Assembly: GCF_001655615.1 (NCBI RefSeq)
Contig: NZ_CP011567.1
Coordinates: forward strand, 3,977,001 to 4,041,000
Length of the DNA stretch: 64,000 nucleotides
Origin: Pseudomonas sp. GR 6-02
GTDB taxonomy: Bacteria; Pseudomonadota; Gammaproteobacteria; Pseudomonadales; Pseudomonadaceae
Direction: 5' to 3'
In this document: piece after piece, positions 1 to 9,002 of the stretch
Layout: each line of letters begins with the position of its first letter
Position numbering within the stretch: the stretch's first letter is position 1
Notes under the pieces: generated by a model
Database searches by the model: none
Told to the model about the DNA's origin: nothing
The model's input: the letters and a program-made list of their open reading frames with translations, nothing else
Program-made: the position numbers and the translations under genes

Positions 1-1416
1 GCCATTACCTCGCCGATTTCTACAGCCCGATTGGGCGTCCGTCGATTGATCCCGAACTGATGATTCGCATGCTGATCGTGGGTTATTGCTACGGTATTCG
101 CTCCGAGAGACGGCTGTGCGAAGAGGCTCACTTGAACCTGGCGTATCGTTGGTTCTGCCGGTTGAGCCTTGAAGATGAAGTCCCTAATCACTCGACCTTT
201 TCCAAAAATCGACATGGCCGCTTTCGGGACAGTGATCTGTTTCGCTGGTTGTTCAATGAAGTGCTGCGTCGCTGCATGGACGCAGGTCTGGTCAAGGGTG
301 AAGGATTTGCCGTGGATGCCAGCATCATCAAAGCGGATGCGAGTCGGCAGCGCGGTGTACCAGGTGATGAACCGGTCAACTGGAGCGATCCGGCCCTGAG
401 TACCCGCGCCGTGCGTGAGTACCTTGAAGCTCTCGATGAAGAGGCTCTGGCCGAAACGCTACCGAAGCGCCTGTCGCTGACGGATCCTCAAGCCCGCTGG
501 ACCGCAGCTCCAGGTGGGCCAGCGTTCTACGCTTACTCCACGAATTATCTGATCGATACCGAGCACGGCGTGATCATGGATGTGGAACCCACACCGGCTC
601 ATCGAACGGCGGAGGTTGAGAGCACCAAGACGATGATCGAACGAGTCGAAGCGCAATTCGACATCAAGCCGGAACGCCTCATCGGCGATACCGCGTACGG
701 CACTGCGCCGATGTTGGCCTGGATGGTGGAGGAAAAAGACATCGAGCCGCATGTGCCGGTGTGGGACAAAACCGAGCGCAAGAACGACAGTTTCTCGAAC
801 AGCGATTTCCACTGGAATGAAGAGACTGAGGAATACCGCTGTCCGGCCGGCAACGCATTGCGCAGCGAATGGCGAGCCTTCAAGAATGAGCGTTCACACG
901 TCACCAAGGCCAACACCATCATCTTCCGATCCCGGCAGGCCGACTGCGTTGAATGTCCGATGAAAGCCCAATGCTGCCCGAACACTGCGTTCCGTAAGAT
1001 CGCTCGCAGCGTCCATGAAGCCGCGCGTGATGTGGCTCGGCAAATCGCAACGACACCTGCGTATGTGCGCTCTCGCCACGAACGTAAAAAGGTCGAAATG
1101 TTGTTTGCCCACCTCAAGCGCATCCTGAAATTGGATCGCCTGCGCCTACGTGGCATGAGTGGCGCGACTGATGAATTCACGCTGGCCGCTGCGGTGCAGA
1201 ACCTGCGACGTCTGGCCAAATTTACCTCTCAAGGGCCACCGGTCACGGGATAGGTGCGTCTGCACGAAACAAAAACCCTAAAACCAACCCAATAACCGAG
1301 CGGCAAAGCTCAACGAAGGGCCGAAAAACCACTCAATGCGGTGAGTAGGTTCTCCAGTGCTGGTCGTGCCTGAGTTCAGGCCAGCTGAAAATCCGACTTT
1401 TTCAACAGAATCGGCC
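1..1416 (+). mobile_element. Insertion sequence (IS1182-like), right part
   Basis: The transposase gene is followed by about 160 non-coding bases ending near CGACTTTTTCAACAGAATCGG at 1395-1414, a terminal sequence style common for IS1182/IS5-like elements of Pseudomonas. The left terminal repeat and the target-site duplication are outside the window, so the right boundary at about 1416 is an estimate. Confidence 0.55.
3..1253 (+). CDS. IS1182/IS5-like DDE transposase, 5' truncated by the window edge
   Basis: This is a cut-and-paste transposase of the IS1182 group of IS5-like elements. The reading frame is already open at base 3 (HYLADFYSPIGRPSIDPEL before the first Met at 60), so the true start lies outside the window. 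The N-terminal part has the family signature around RLCEEAHLNLAYRWFCRL and FSKNRHGRF. Candidate DDE residues are the Asp of FAVDASIIKAD, the Asp of GDTAYG and the Glu of RKKVEMLFAHLKR. A cysteine group (CPAGN, DCVECPMKAQC) lies between the last two, as is usual for this family. No internal stop is seen, so the copy may be functional if its left part is intact. The family call is strong; the exact IS name cannot be given without the left end. Confidence 0.9.
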   Translation, partial: HYLADFYSPIGRPSIDPELMIRMLIVGYCYGIRSERRLCEEAHLNLAYRWFCRLSLEDEVPNHSTFSKNRHGRFRDSDLFRWLFNEVLRRCMDAGLVKGEGFAVDASIIKADASRQRGVPGDEPVNWSDPALSTRAVREYLEALDEEALAETLPKRLSLTDPQARWTAAPGGPAFYAYSTNYLIDTEHGVIMDVEPTPAHRTAEVESTKTMIERVEAQFDIKPERLIGDTAYGTAPMLAWMVEEKDIEPHVPVWDKTERKNDSFSNSDFHWNEETEEYRCPAGNALRSEWRAFKNERSHVTKANTIIFRSRQADCVECPMKAQCCPNTAFRKIARSVHEAARDVARQIATTPAYVRSRHERKKVEMLFAHLKRILKLDRLRLRGMSGATDEFTLAAAVQNLRRLAKFTSQGPPVTG

Positions 1417-1486
1417 AAAAGCAGCCATTCGGCTAGATACTTTCGACCCTTTCCGGTTCCTCGTGTCTGCGAGCTAACGCCATTTC

Positions 1487-1810
1487 TTAGCGTCCGAGTG
1501 AGGGCGGCCCATAGAGCTCAATTTCCCAGTCTTCAAGAGGTGGCGTTACTTTGAAAGATGGGTCGCAGTATGACCTTAAGTAGTCAGTCGCTCTCCTTTG
1601 GGCGTAGGTGAAATTGAGCACGTTGCCTTCACTGTCCATCTCTATCACGTTCGCGAATATCGCGAAAACCATCTCAATTGCACTCGGCTCAGAGCCATAA
1701 ATGTCGAGGTACTCAACGTTTTCAAGCATGTAATGGCTTCCACTTGCCATGAAGTATGCAAACGTTCGGAGTGCTCCACTGAAATCATTACTTAGCTTCT
1801 TCATGTACAT
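1487..1810 (-). CDS. Small hypothetical protein beside the IS element
   Basis: This 107-residue acidic soluble protein has no signal peptide and no membrane segment. I do not recognise the family with certainty. The sequence is rich in aromatic residues and has the look of a small single-domain protein of the kind kept beside mobile or toxin-related genes. Two Met codons are possible starts, at 1810 and at 1804; both follow an A-rich stretch containing AAGAAA and no strong Shine-Dalgarno. The gene lies between an IS element and a LysR regulator and is transcribed toward the IS. Codon use is less GC-rich than the neighbouring argC, which fits acquired DNA. Confidence 0.55.
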   Translation of the reverse strand: MYMKKLSNDFSGALRTFAYFMASGSHYMLENVEYLDIYGSEPSAIEMVFAIFANVIEMDSEGNVLNFTYAQRRATDYLRSYCDPSFKVTPPLEDWEIELYGPPSLGR

Positions 1811-1933
1811 TTTCTTTTAGTAAAAATTTTGGATTTAACTGCTTCATAATCAAGCATCTGCTTTTTTGCCGTTTTATTGCGGTCGAGACAGGCCGGAACC
1901 GGCCAGAAGCTGTCCCTCCTCTGACAAAATCCC

Positions 1934-2818
1934 CTACCCCGCACTCAATTCCCACAGCACATCCAGCACATGTTGCGTAGGCCGTTCGATGTCTCGACTA
2001 CGGTGGGCAATACCCAGTTGCCGCCACAATAAGGGCTTTAATGGCCGCATGACGATCCTGGTATCGGGCAATGGCGTGGAGGCTTCATGCGGCAACAACG
2101 TCGCACCATAGCCAGCCGCCACCAGGCTTTTGATCGCATCGTTGTAGTTCAGTTGAATACGCGGCGCAGGCTGCGGCCCACCACTGGCGAACCACTCCGC
2201 AGTCAAACGCGAAAGACGAGTGGTGTTGTCATTCAGAATCAATGGCTGAGTGGACAGCCAGTCGGGGGTCACAACCTCCGGGGATTCCCAGCGAGCTGGC
2301 AAGAAGGCCATGACCGGGTCCCGTCGCCATGGCTCGATCCGCAAGCCCTTCACCGGGGACTGCGGCAGCGCGACCAAACCGATTTCCAACGAGCCCTCGG
2401 CAAGCTTCTTCAGAGTTTCCTGCGACGTGAGCACCGCGACCTGCACATCGATAGCGGGATGGCGCTGGCTCAACGTCTCCAAAGCGTGCGGCATCAACTG
2501 TGCGATGGCCCCCGTGGAGGCGCCTAGCCGCACACGCCCGGCCAATCCCTGTACCTGACGTTCCACGTCCTCAAGCGCCTGCTCCGCATCCGCCAACAGA
2601 CGCCGCGCACGTTCCACCAGTGTGTTCCCAATCGCCGAAGGCTGAACGCGCCCACGCGTGCGCGACAACAGCTTGCCGCCCACGCGCGCCTCCAGGTCGG
2701 CGATATGCAAACTGACCGTGGGTGGCGCCAAGTGCAGCACGCGGGCCGCCTCGGCAAACGAACCCAGGTCGGCAATCGCCACCAGCGTGCGCAGACGGTC
2801 CAGGCTGATTTCGCGCAT
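1934..2818 (-). CDS. LysR-family transcriptional regulator
   Basis: This 294-residue protein is a typical LysR regulator. Residues about 5-62 form the winged helix-turn-helix (LDRLRTLVAIADLGSFAEAA, then APPTVSLHIADLEARVG), and residues about 90-290 form the periplasmic-binding-fold effector domain. It is divergent from argC with 114 bases between the two start codons, so regulation of argC and of itself is the natural inference. An AT-rich inverted repeat at 2844-2865 is a candidate operator. The effector is unknown; an arginine-pathway compound would be a guess from context only. Confidence 0.9.
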   Translation of the reverse strand: MREISLDRLRTLVAIADLGSFAEAARVLHLAPPTVSLHIADLEARVGGKLLSRTRGRVQPSAIGNTLVERARRLLADAEQALEDVERQVQGLAGRVRLGASTGAIAQLMPHALETLSQRHPAIDVQVAVLTSQETLKKLAEGSLEIGLVALPQSPVKGLRIEPWRRDPVMAFLPARWESPEVVTPDWLSTQPLILNDNTTRLSRLTAEWFASGGPQPAPRIQLNYNDAIKSLVAAGYGATLLPHEASTPLPDTRIVMRPLKPLLWRQLGIAHRSRDIERPTQHVLDVLWELSAG

Positions 2819-2843
2819 GAGTGACTCCTCGTTCAGAAAAACT

Positions 2844-2865
2844 GAATTTCATCGTTTATAAATTC
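2844..2865. promoter_or_regulatory. Candidate LysR operator
   Basis: GAATTT and AAATTC half-sites are separated by 10 bases in the divergent LysR/argC promoter region. The size and AT-rich centre suit a LysR binding site. This is inference from position and symmetry only. Confidence 0.4.
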
Positions 2866-2932
2866 AACTTTTCCTATCTTAGCGCCTCACTGAAGATTGG
2901 AACTCCTGATTTCCAACGTCCGAGAGCATTCC

Positions 2933-3862
2933 ATGGCAAGTCCCCTTGTATTCATCGATGGCGACCAAGGCACCACCGGGTTGCAAATCCATCAACGCCT
3001 ACGCGACCGCAGCGATCTGCGGCTTATCACACTCAGCCCCGACTATCGCAAGGATCCGCAACGTCGCGCCGAAGCCATCAATAACTGCGACATCGCGATT
3101 CTGTGCTTGCCCGACCAAGCCGCGCGCGACGCTGTAGCGACCATCGAAAACCCCGCCGTGCGGGTGATCGATGCGAGTTCGGCGCACCGCACCCATCCAG
3201 ACTGGACCTATGGTTTCGCGGAGATGAATCCGCAGCAGAGCCAACGCATCGCCGCCGCGCGACGGGTCAGCAATCCCGGTTGCTATCCAACGGGGGCGAT
3301 AGGGTTGCTGCGCCCTTTACTGGAGGCCGGATTACTGCCCAGGGATTACCCGATGAACATTCATGCCGTGTCGGGTTATTCCGGGAAAGGACGTGTCGGG
3401 GTGGAAGAGCATGAGGGAGAAGGCGCAGCACAGGCGTCGGCGTTTCAGGTCTATGGGCTGGGGTTGGCACACAAACATATTCCAGAGATTCAACAACAAA
3501 GCGGTCTGACGGAGCGGCCGATGTTTGTGCCGGCCTATGGCGCTTTTCGGCAGGGGATCGTACTGACCATCCCCTTGCAAACCCGGTTGTTGGCGCCAGG
3601 TGTGAGTGCGGTGCAGTTGCATGCGTGTCTGATGCGGCACTACGCCGATGCGAGCCATGTACAGGTGATGTCGATGCTGGAGGCTAAAGGGCTGACGTCC
3701 CTTGATCCTCAGGCACTTAACGGGACTGATGATCTGCGACTGTCTGTGTTTGAGAATGACGAAACGGGCCAGGTTTTGTTGGCTGCGGTGTTTGACAATC
3801 TTGGGAAGGGAGCAGCTGGAGCTGCAGTGCAGAATCTGGATTTGATGCTTGCGGGAACATGA
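2933..3862 (+). CDS. argC: N-acetyl-gamma-glutamyl-phosphate reductase, type 2
   Basis: ArgC reduces N-acetylglutamyl-5-phosphate to the semialdehyde with NADPH, the third step of arginine synthesis, in the cytoplasm. The 309-residue protein has the nucleotide-binding start [20 protein letters not shown] and the catalytic cysteine in [10 protein letters not shown]. Its length (about 310 rather than about 345) and N-terminus are those of the short type 2 enzymes. I choose the ATG at 2933, preceded by GAGAG, over an in-frame TTG at 2897, because family members start with this sequence. No other arginine genes lie nearby, so this may be a second argC under the divergent LysR protein rather than the main biosynthetic copy. 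Confidence 0.93.
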   Translation: MASPLVFIDGDQGTTGLQIHQRLRDRSDLRLITLSPDYRKDPQRRAEAINNCDIAILCLPDQAARDAVATIENPAVRVIDASSAHRTHPDWTYGFAEMNPQQSQRIAAARRVSNPGCYPTGAIGLLRPLLEAGLLPRDYPMNIHAVSGYSGKGRVGVEEHEGEGAAQASAFQVYGLGLAHKHIPEIQQQSGLTERPMFVPAYGAFRQGIVLTIPLQTRLLAPGVSAVQLHACLMRHYADASHVQVMSMLEAKGLTSLDPQALNGTDDLRLSVFENDETGQVLLAAVFDNLGKGAAGAAVQNLDLMLAGT

Positions 3863-3986
3863 CTCCGATGACCCGCGCGAATTAGCGTGATGCCCTCGTC
3901 CCGAACCGGGATTTAGAGGTCAGGCAAGGTTCGCACCTGAAGCCGTGAACCCATTTAACGGTAATATCCAGACTAAAACGCCGACT

Positions 3987-4778
3987 TCAACTTGTAGAGA
4001 AAACATCTTGTTTGGGCATAAAAAATCGAGCAAACAGCTCGGATTGTGACTTGATATTTAATTTGGCATAAATATTGCGCCGATGAACCTTTATCGTTTC
4101 CACCGAGAGGGAAAGCTTTCCGGCTATCTCTTTATTAGAGAAGCCACTGAGCAACAATCTGAGCACATCACTTTCGCGCGCTGTTATTTGCGTGCCCAGC
4201 TGGGTAATCGTTTCTGGCCATAGAGGTGGCTCAGCGAGATTTTTCTCTACATCAATTTCAAAACACATGCGCTGATGCATTAATGCAGTCACCCACGGCT
4301 TGATAATATCAAGCATTGTTATTTGTTCTTGATTAAAACGGACTTTGCTACCAACGGAAATACATAACGTTCTATCGGCGTCGAGCTGAACATTGTACTG
4401 AGCCTCATCCACAGAGATATATTGTGCAAAATATTGATGATAATACTCAGTTTCAAGAAAGTATTCCGGCGCAATATCCAGCAAATGAAAGAAACCGCTC
4501 TGGGGGTTTTCTCGATTAGCTATATAAAATGGATCCAGCAGGTAAAGCCCCTTCACATAGCGATGAATGAACGCGTCTACCTCTTCAACATCTGCGACTT
4601 CAGGAAGACTAACGACTTGCACTTGTTGATTGCTAAAGATCAATACAACCCAATTATCGATTTGCACGTATTCGTTTAATATACGAACAAGCGAACTCCA
4701 GAATTCTGGACGGTTCAACTGCATGATCAGCTTCCCAATCGATCGGTGCCAAGCCAGGCTATGAAGGTCGAACGGCAT
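3987..4778 (-). CDS. LuxR-type transcriptional regulator
   Basis: The 263-residue protein carries a C-terminal GerE/LuxR helix-turn-helix at about residues 195-255 (TARESDVLRLLLSGFSNKEI then SLSVETIKVHRRNIYAKLNI). The first about 180 residues are unlike a response-regulator receiver and do not show the usual acyl-homoserine-lactone pocket signature, so it is a LuxR solo with an unknown ligand. It is divergent from the polyamine-type binding protein at 4917, with repeated ATTCGTAGGT boxes between them. The neighbour suggests control of a nitrogenous-compound response; this is inference. Confidence 0.85.
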   Translation of the reverse strand: MPFDLHSLAWHRSIGKLIMQLNRPEFWSSLVRILNEYVQIDNWVVLIFSNQQVQVVSLPEVADVEEVDAFIHRYVKGLYLLDPFYIANRENPQSGFFHLLDIAPEYFLETEYYHQYFAQYISVDEAQYNVQLDADRTLCISVGSKVRFNQEQITMLDIIKPWVTALMHQRMCFEIDVEKNLAEPPLWPETITQLGTQITARESDVLRLLLSGFSNKEIAGKLSLSVETIKVHRRNIYAKLNIKSQSELFARFFMPKQDVFSTS

Positions 4779-4801
4779 TTTCTACCCCTTTAGGGTTAGG
4801 G

Positions 4802-4832
4802 ATTCGTAGGTCAGAGGTAAGTATTCGTAGGT
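4802..4832. promoter_or_regulatory. Direct-repeat operator candidate between LuxR gene and binding-protein gene
   Basis: Two identical 10-base boxes, ATTCGTAGGT, lie at 4802-4811 and 4823-4832, 21 bases apart start to start (two helical turns). A partial third copy, ATTCG, is at 4840. The placement between divergent genes suggests the binding site of the adjacent LuxR-type regulator. Confidence 0.45.
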
Positions 4833-4916
4833 ATTTACTATTCGCTAACGCCCGGTATATTCGCTGGCAGGACTTACGATGGCCATGAGGGCACATCGTC
4901 TTGATAAGGATGTTGC

Positions 4917-6020
4917 ATGAGAAAATCACGTTTGCGAACCATTTTTTCGGCCTCGCTTCTCTGTGCTGGGATGAGCACATCAGTGGGAGCTGTAGAGCCT
5001 GGGGTGCATCTGTACAACTGGTTCGGGCTTCTCGCACCGGAGACCCCAAAGGAGTTTGAGCAGGCAACTGGCACCAGAGTGCATATGGATGCTTTCGACA
5101 GCGCCGAAATCATGCAGAGCAAAGTAATGGCTGGGCGCACGGGGTATGACGTGGTTGTGGCCACCTCCAATGTGTTGCCAAGCCTGATCCAGGCGGGAGT
5201 ACTTCAGCCGCTGGATCGTAATCAACTGAGTAATTTGTCCCATATCGATCCTGATATCTTGTCCCAGGTCGCGGTCAATGATCCTGGTAATCGCTACGCT
5301 GTGCCCTATCTATGGGGTACTACCGGCATTGGCTATGACGTTGACAAAGTCAAAGCGGCATTGGGTGATAATGCTCCGGTGAATAGCTGGGATTTGATCT
5401 TCAAAGAAGAAAACATCAGTAAGCTCCAGTCGTGTGGTGTGGCAATGCTTGACTCTCCAAGTGAGATCATTTCGATTGCCTTGCATTACCTTGGGCTCCC
5501 CAGCAACAGCAGGAACCCGGATGATTACCAGAAAGCTCAAGCCCTACTGTTAAAAATCCGCCCCTACGTCCTCTATTTCGACTCCTCCCGAATTGACGCT
5601 GACCTGGCTGACGGCAATATTTGTGCAGTCGTGGGATGGGCTAATGGTGCCCTTGCTGCGCAGGCCATCAACGAGAAGACCAACACTGGACGCAAGATTA
5701 CCTACAGCCTTCCTCGCGAAGGAGCGCTGGTCTGGTCGGAAAATCTGGTTCTTCTAAAAGACGCGCCCCACCCAAAGGAAGGTATGGCGTTTATTAATTA
5801 CATGTTGCGACCAGAAATTATTGCCAAGACCTCAAACCACACTCTCTACCCTAACGCTAACAAAGATGCCGCTGAGTTTGTCGAACAGAAGTTGCGAGAC
5901 AACCCCTGGATTTATCCAGACAAAAAGACCATTGCCACACTTATCCCACTTGAGCCACTGCCATTGAAGCTGGAGCGAATCCGCACGCGGATCTGGACCA
6001 AAGTGAAGAGTGGTGTGTGA
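4917..6020 (+). CDS. Polyamine-type ABC transporter periplasmic binding protein (PotF/SpuD-like)
   Basis: The 367-residue protein has an N-terminal signal peptide (cleavage probably after GAVE or nearby) and the PotD/PotF fold signatures: HLYNWFGLLAPETPKEFEQA, YDVVVATSN, YAVPYLWGTTGIGYD and a C-terminal IWTKVKSG. These proteins capture putrescine or spermidine in the periplasm for an ABC importer. The permease and ATPase genes are absent here, so it is an orphan component; it could feed a distant Pot/Spu transporter or act as a sensor partner of the divergent LuxR regulator. AAGGA precedes the ATG at 4917 by eight bases. Confidence 0.88.
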   Translation: MRKSRLRTIFSASLLCAGMSTSVGAVEPGVHLYNWFGLLAPETPKEFEQATGTRVHMDAFDSAEIMQSKVMAGRTGYDVVVATSNVLPSLIQAGVLQPLDRNQLSNLSHIDPDILSQVAVNDPGNRYAVPYLWGTTGIGYDVDKVKAALGDNAPVNSWDLIFKEENISKLQSCGVAMLDSPSEIISIALHYLGLPSNSRNPDDYQKAQALLLKIRPYVLYFDSSRIDADLADGNICAVVGWANGALAAQAINEKTNTGRKITYSLPREGALVWSENLVLLKDAPHPKEGMAFINYMLRPEIIAKTSNHTLYPNANKDAAEFVEQKLRDNPWIYPDKKTIATLIPLEPLPLKLERIRTRIWTKVKSGV

Positions 6021-6264
6021 TCTGACTTGATTTGTCGCCTGTTGCTCTATGCATGTCTTTATTTTATACGCGGACGTGCTTGAGCAGCAGGTTGAGGCTA
6101 TTTATGTCCGGAAAGTAAGACGCAAACGCCAATATACAAGAGCGCCAAATTAGTGGATTAGTGCCTGTTATAGGCTCTTGCCCTGAGCTGGACTTACCCG
6201 GCTTCCTGACATTGACATCTGCGACAGCCCCGATTCAACACTTTATGCAAGAAGAGAACAGTGG

Positions 6265-7619
6265 ATGTTCAGCCCAGCCAATCAGACGTCTTTCAGTTTG
6301 ACCATCGACGGTTTTGCGCACGATTTTCAAGTACTCGCATTCACCGGAGATGAGGCGATCAGCAGGCCTTACCTCTTCAACGTGGAGCTTGTTAGCGAGC
6401 GGTCTGACCTGGATCTCGAAAGCCTCTTCGACGTAGAGGCTTTTCTGACCTTCGACGCGAAGGGCAACGGCGTCCATGGACGGATCTATCACATCGCCCA
6501 AAGCGGTAATGATCAGCGTTTGACGCACTACAATCTGGCCCTCGTACCGCACCTGTCCTACTTGCGCCACCGCATCAACCAGAGGATCTATCAACAGTTC
6601 TCGGTGCCGAAAATCGTCGCCTTGATACTGGAAGAACACGGGATTGTGGGTGAGGCTTATCGGTTTCATCTGGGGTCGACCTACCCCGAGCGTGACTACT
6701 GTACCCAGTACGATGAAACGGATTTGCACTTTATTCAGCGCTTGTGCGAAGAAGAAGGTATCCACTTCCACTTCCAACACAGCGCTCAAGGCCACGTGCT
6801 GGTCTTTGGCGATGACCAGGCGGCTTTTCCCAGGATTGGGCAACCCACTGCTTATGGACAAGAGAGCGATAGAGTGGCCAACGAGCCACTGATCAAGCGC
6901 TTCAACCTACGTCTGGGGAGAAACGAGCAACAGCCAGGCATGGAAAACGATGACAAGCTGAAGCCTTTCACAAGCCATGAGCACGGCAAGCAGATAAGTC
7001 TGCGTGCTATGGAGCGCCGCCACGCGGCTTATCGTCAAGCCGAAGGGCAAGGTGACCAGACCCGGTTAGTCAGTGGCCATGTTCTGGAGATCTCTGGCCA
7101 CCCGCGCCAGGAATGGAACGACCTATGGTTACTGACTCAGGTCATCCACGAAGGCAAGCAACCACAGGTATTGAGCGAGAACATCGCCAGTGGCAACACA
7201 AACAACGAGGATGACTTTCATCAGGGTTACCGCAACCGCTTTATCGTTCTTCCGTGGGACGTGTCCTATCGTCCGCCTTTGGCTCACAAGAAACCTCAGG
7301 TACCAAGTAACCACACCGCTGTGATCATCGCTCTGGAAGACGAGGAGATCCAGGGTGATAGGCGCCTCGGAAGGGTCAAGGTCAAGTTCCCCTGGGACCG
7401 CGAAGGTAGATTTGATGACAAGAGTTGTTGTTGGCTGAGGGGGACCTCCAATTGGAGTTGTGGAATGACGCCCCCCCGAACGGGTATGGAAGTCATGGTT
7501 ACATTTCTCGAAAGCGACCCCGATCAACCGCTGATCAGCGGTTGCCTGTGCTGCCGCTAACCGCAAACCCTATAAGAGCAGCAACCGTCAGGTTGAAATT
7601 TGCCCCTGCAATTACTTAG
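6265..7619 (+). pseudogene. vgrG: Truncated T6SS VgrG (tssI) remnant
   Basis: The open frame 6265-7560 encodes 431 residues homologous to the start of the full VgrG at 46499, from MFSPANQTSFSLTIDGF to LISGCLCCR. It covers the phage gp27-like domains and part of the gp5 OB domain, but the needle beta-helix is missing. Within the OB region the GAHYGGIAIPR segment of the intact copy is reduced to SCGMTPPR. After the stop, homology resumes for about a dozen codons in another frame (LTANPIRAATVRLK against LPANKTRSTFKTLS), ending near 7619. The gene was therefore once longer and is now frameshifted and cut. It cannot form a normal spike tip. No effector gene follows; the convergent trmK gene comes next. 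Confidence 0.85.
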
Positions 7620-7627
7620 TCAAGGGC

Positions 7628-8323
7628 TCAAGCCAGCAGGTCGGCGATCCACCGGGCCTGCCGGGCGACATCCTGCACCTTCTCCTCGGGCACGGCCTGC
7701 CGCGCCTTGGCGAAGCTGCTCAGGGTCCGCTGCTTCTCGCGCAACAGGCGCTGCCACTTGATCAGGAATGCCGAGCTGCGTGCCTGCATCTGCAGCGGAC
7801 CGAAATACAGCTCCTCGGCGGTGTACATCACCGGCCCGGTGCGCTCGGCGACGATGATTTCGTAGTCGAAGCGGTTTTCCCGCAGCACTTCCTCGCAGAG
7901 GATGCAGTAACCATTTTCCATCAGCCATTGGCGCAGTGGCTGCTCGCCGCCGTTGGGTTGAAGAATCAGGCGCTCCTGGCCGCTCAGACGTGCCTTGCCG
8001 CAGTCGAGGATGTCGCGGATCGTCTCACCGCCCATGCCGCAGATGCTGATTGCCGTGATCCCGTCTCCCGGCTCGATTGCCGTCAGGCCATCGGCCAGGC
8101 GCACGGTGATCCACTGGTCCAGGTCGTTCTCGCGCACGGTGCGTTCGGCCGAGCGAAATGGCGTCAATGCCACCTCGCCGGCCACCGCCGCCACGATGGC
8201 GCCACGGCGCATCAATGCCACAGGCAGGTAGCCGTGATCCGAGCCGATATCGGCCAGGTGCGCCCCTGCTGGCACATGTGCCGCCACGCGTTCCAGGCGC
8301 ATGGACAATGTCTGTTGGTTCAA
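7628..8323 (-). CDS. trmK: tRNA (adenine(22)-N1)-methyltransferase family protein (TrmK)
   Basis: TrmK-family enzymes transfer a methyl group from S-adenosylmethionine to N1 of A22 in tRNA. The SAM-binding motif is ADIGSDHGYLPVAL, and the family motif ISICGMGGETIRDIL follows; LILQPNGGEQPLRQWL is also typical. I set the start at the TTG at 8323 (protein beginning LNQQTLSMRLERVAAHVP, 231 residues), because AAAAGGGG lies seven bases upstream and relatives begin with this segment; the first Met is at 8302. It is convergent with the vgrG remnant. Substrate position A22 is taken from the family and not visible here. Confidence 0.88.
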   Translation of the reverse strand: MNQQTLSMRLERVAAHVPAGAHLADIGSDHGYLPVALMRRGAIVAAVAGEVALTPFRSAERTVRENDLDQWITVRLADGLTAIEPGDGITAISICGMGGETIRDILDCGKARLSGQERLILQPNGGEQPLRQWLMENGYCILCEEVLRENRFDYEIIVAERTGPVMYTAEELYFGPLQMQARSSAFLIKWQRLLREKQRTLSSFAKARQAVPEEKVQDVARQARWIADLLA

Positions 8324-8455
8324 CTGTTGCCCCTTTTCACCACGAACGTCCGGCACCTTTGACCGGATCGGCCCGCGATTCTGGCGAGCAACGCTGTGCA
8401 TTTCAAATTTATGCGACCAGGGTCATGGCTCGCCCCGCACCTGCCGCTTGAGTAT

Positions 8456-8495
8456 CGGCCCAAAGCGAGCCCTGGTAATGGATCGCTTTGGGCCG
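8456..8495. terminator. Strong inverted repeat between VOC gene and trmK
   Basis: A 13-base perfect stem (CGGCCCAAAGCGA with TCGCTTTGGGCCG) and a 14-base loop directly follow the 3' end of the minus-strand VOC gene. No long T run follows, so it may act as an mRNA end stabiliser rather than a simple intrinsic terminator. Confidence 0.5.
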
Positions 8496-8504
8496 ACCTG
8501 AGCC

Positions 8505-8861
8505 CTACTGCCGAGCTGTCCAAACGGCCAGTTCATAGCCATCCGGATCAATGAAGTGGAACCTGCTTCCACCGGGGAACGAAAATATTTCGCGGCTGAT
8601 AACAGCGCCCAAGGCTTTGAGCCGTTGCTGCGCCTCATCGAGATCATCCGAGTACAAAATGATCAAAGGGCCACCAGGTCGAACCGGCTCTCCCGTAGTG
8701 AAGCCACCGGTAAGGCGGCCATCACTGAATTCCGTATAGGTCGGGCCGTAGTCGACGAATGTCCAGCCGAACGCACTGCCGTAGAAAGCTTTGCTGCGGG
8801 CAATGTCGTCGACATTAAATTCAATATTGTCGATCTGCCGGTCTTTACCACGCACACTCAT
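8505..8861 (-). CDS. VOC (glyoxalase/bleomycin-resistance fold) protein
   Basis: This 118-residue single-domain protein has the paired beta-alpha-beta pattern of the vicinal oxygen chelate superfamily: IDNIEFNVDDIARSKAFYGS near the N-terminus and FHFIDPDGYELAVW at the C-terminus. Such proteins bind metal or small molecules; the exact substrate cannot be read from the sequence. The second metal ligand could be the Glu of GYELAVW. GGAGG just upstream supports the ATG at 8861. Confidence 0.88.
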   Translation of the reverse strand: MSVRGKDRQIDNIEFNVDDIARSKAFYGSAFGWTFVDYGPTYTEFSDGRLTGGFTTGEPVRPGGPLIILYSDDLDEAQQRLKALGAVISREIFSFPGGSRFHFIDPDGYELAVWTARQ

Positions 8862-9002
8862 GGATGCCTCCTTGGCTGATATTAAAGGAACAATGATATT
8901 GCAGCTGCCGGCAAGGAGCAGCCCCCCTTCGGCGAAATGCAGACTTTAACGCTGGCACGCGGTTATGATCCGGGATAATCAGGTTCCCTTGGATCCACGC
9001 TT

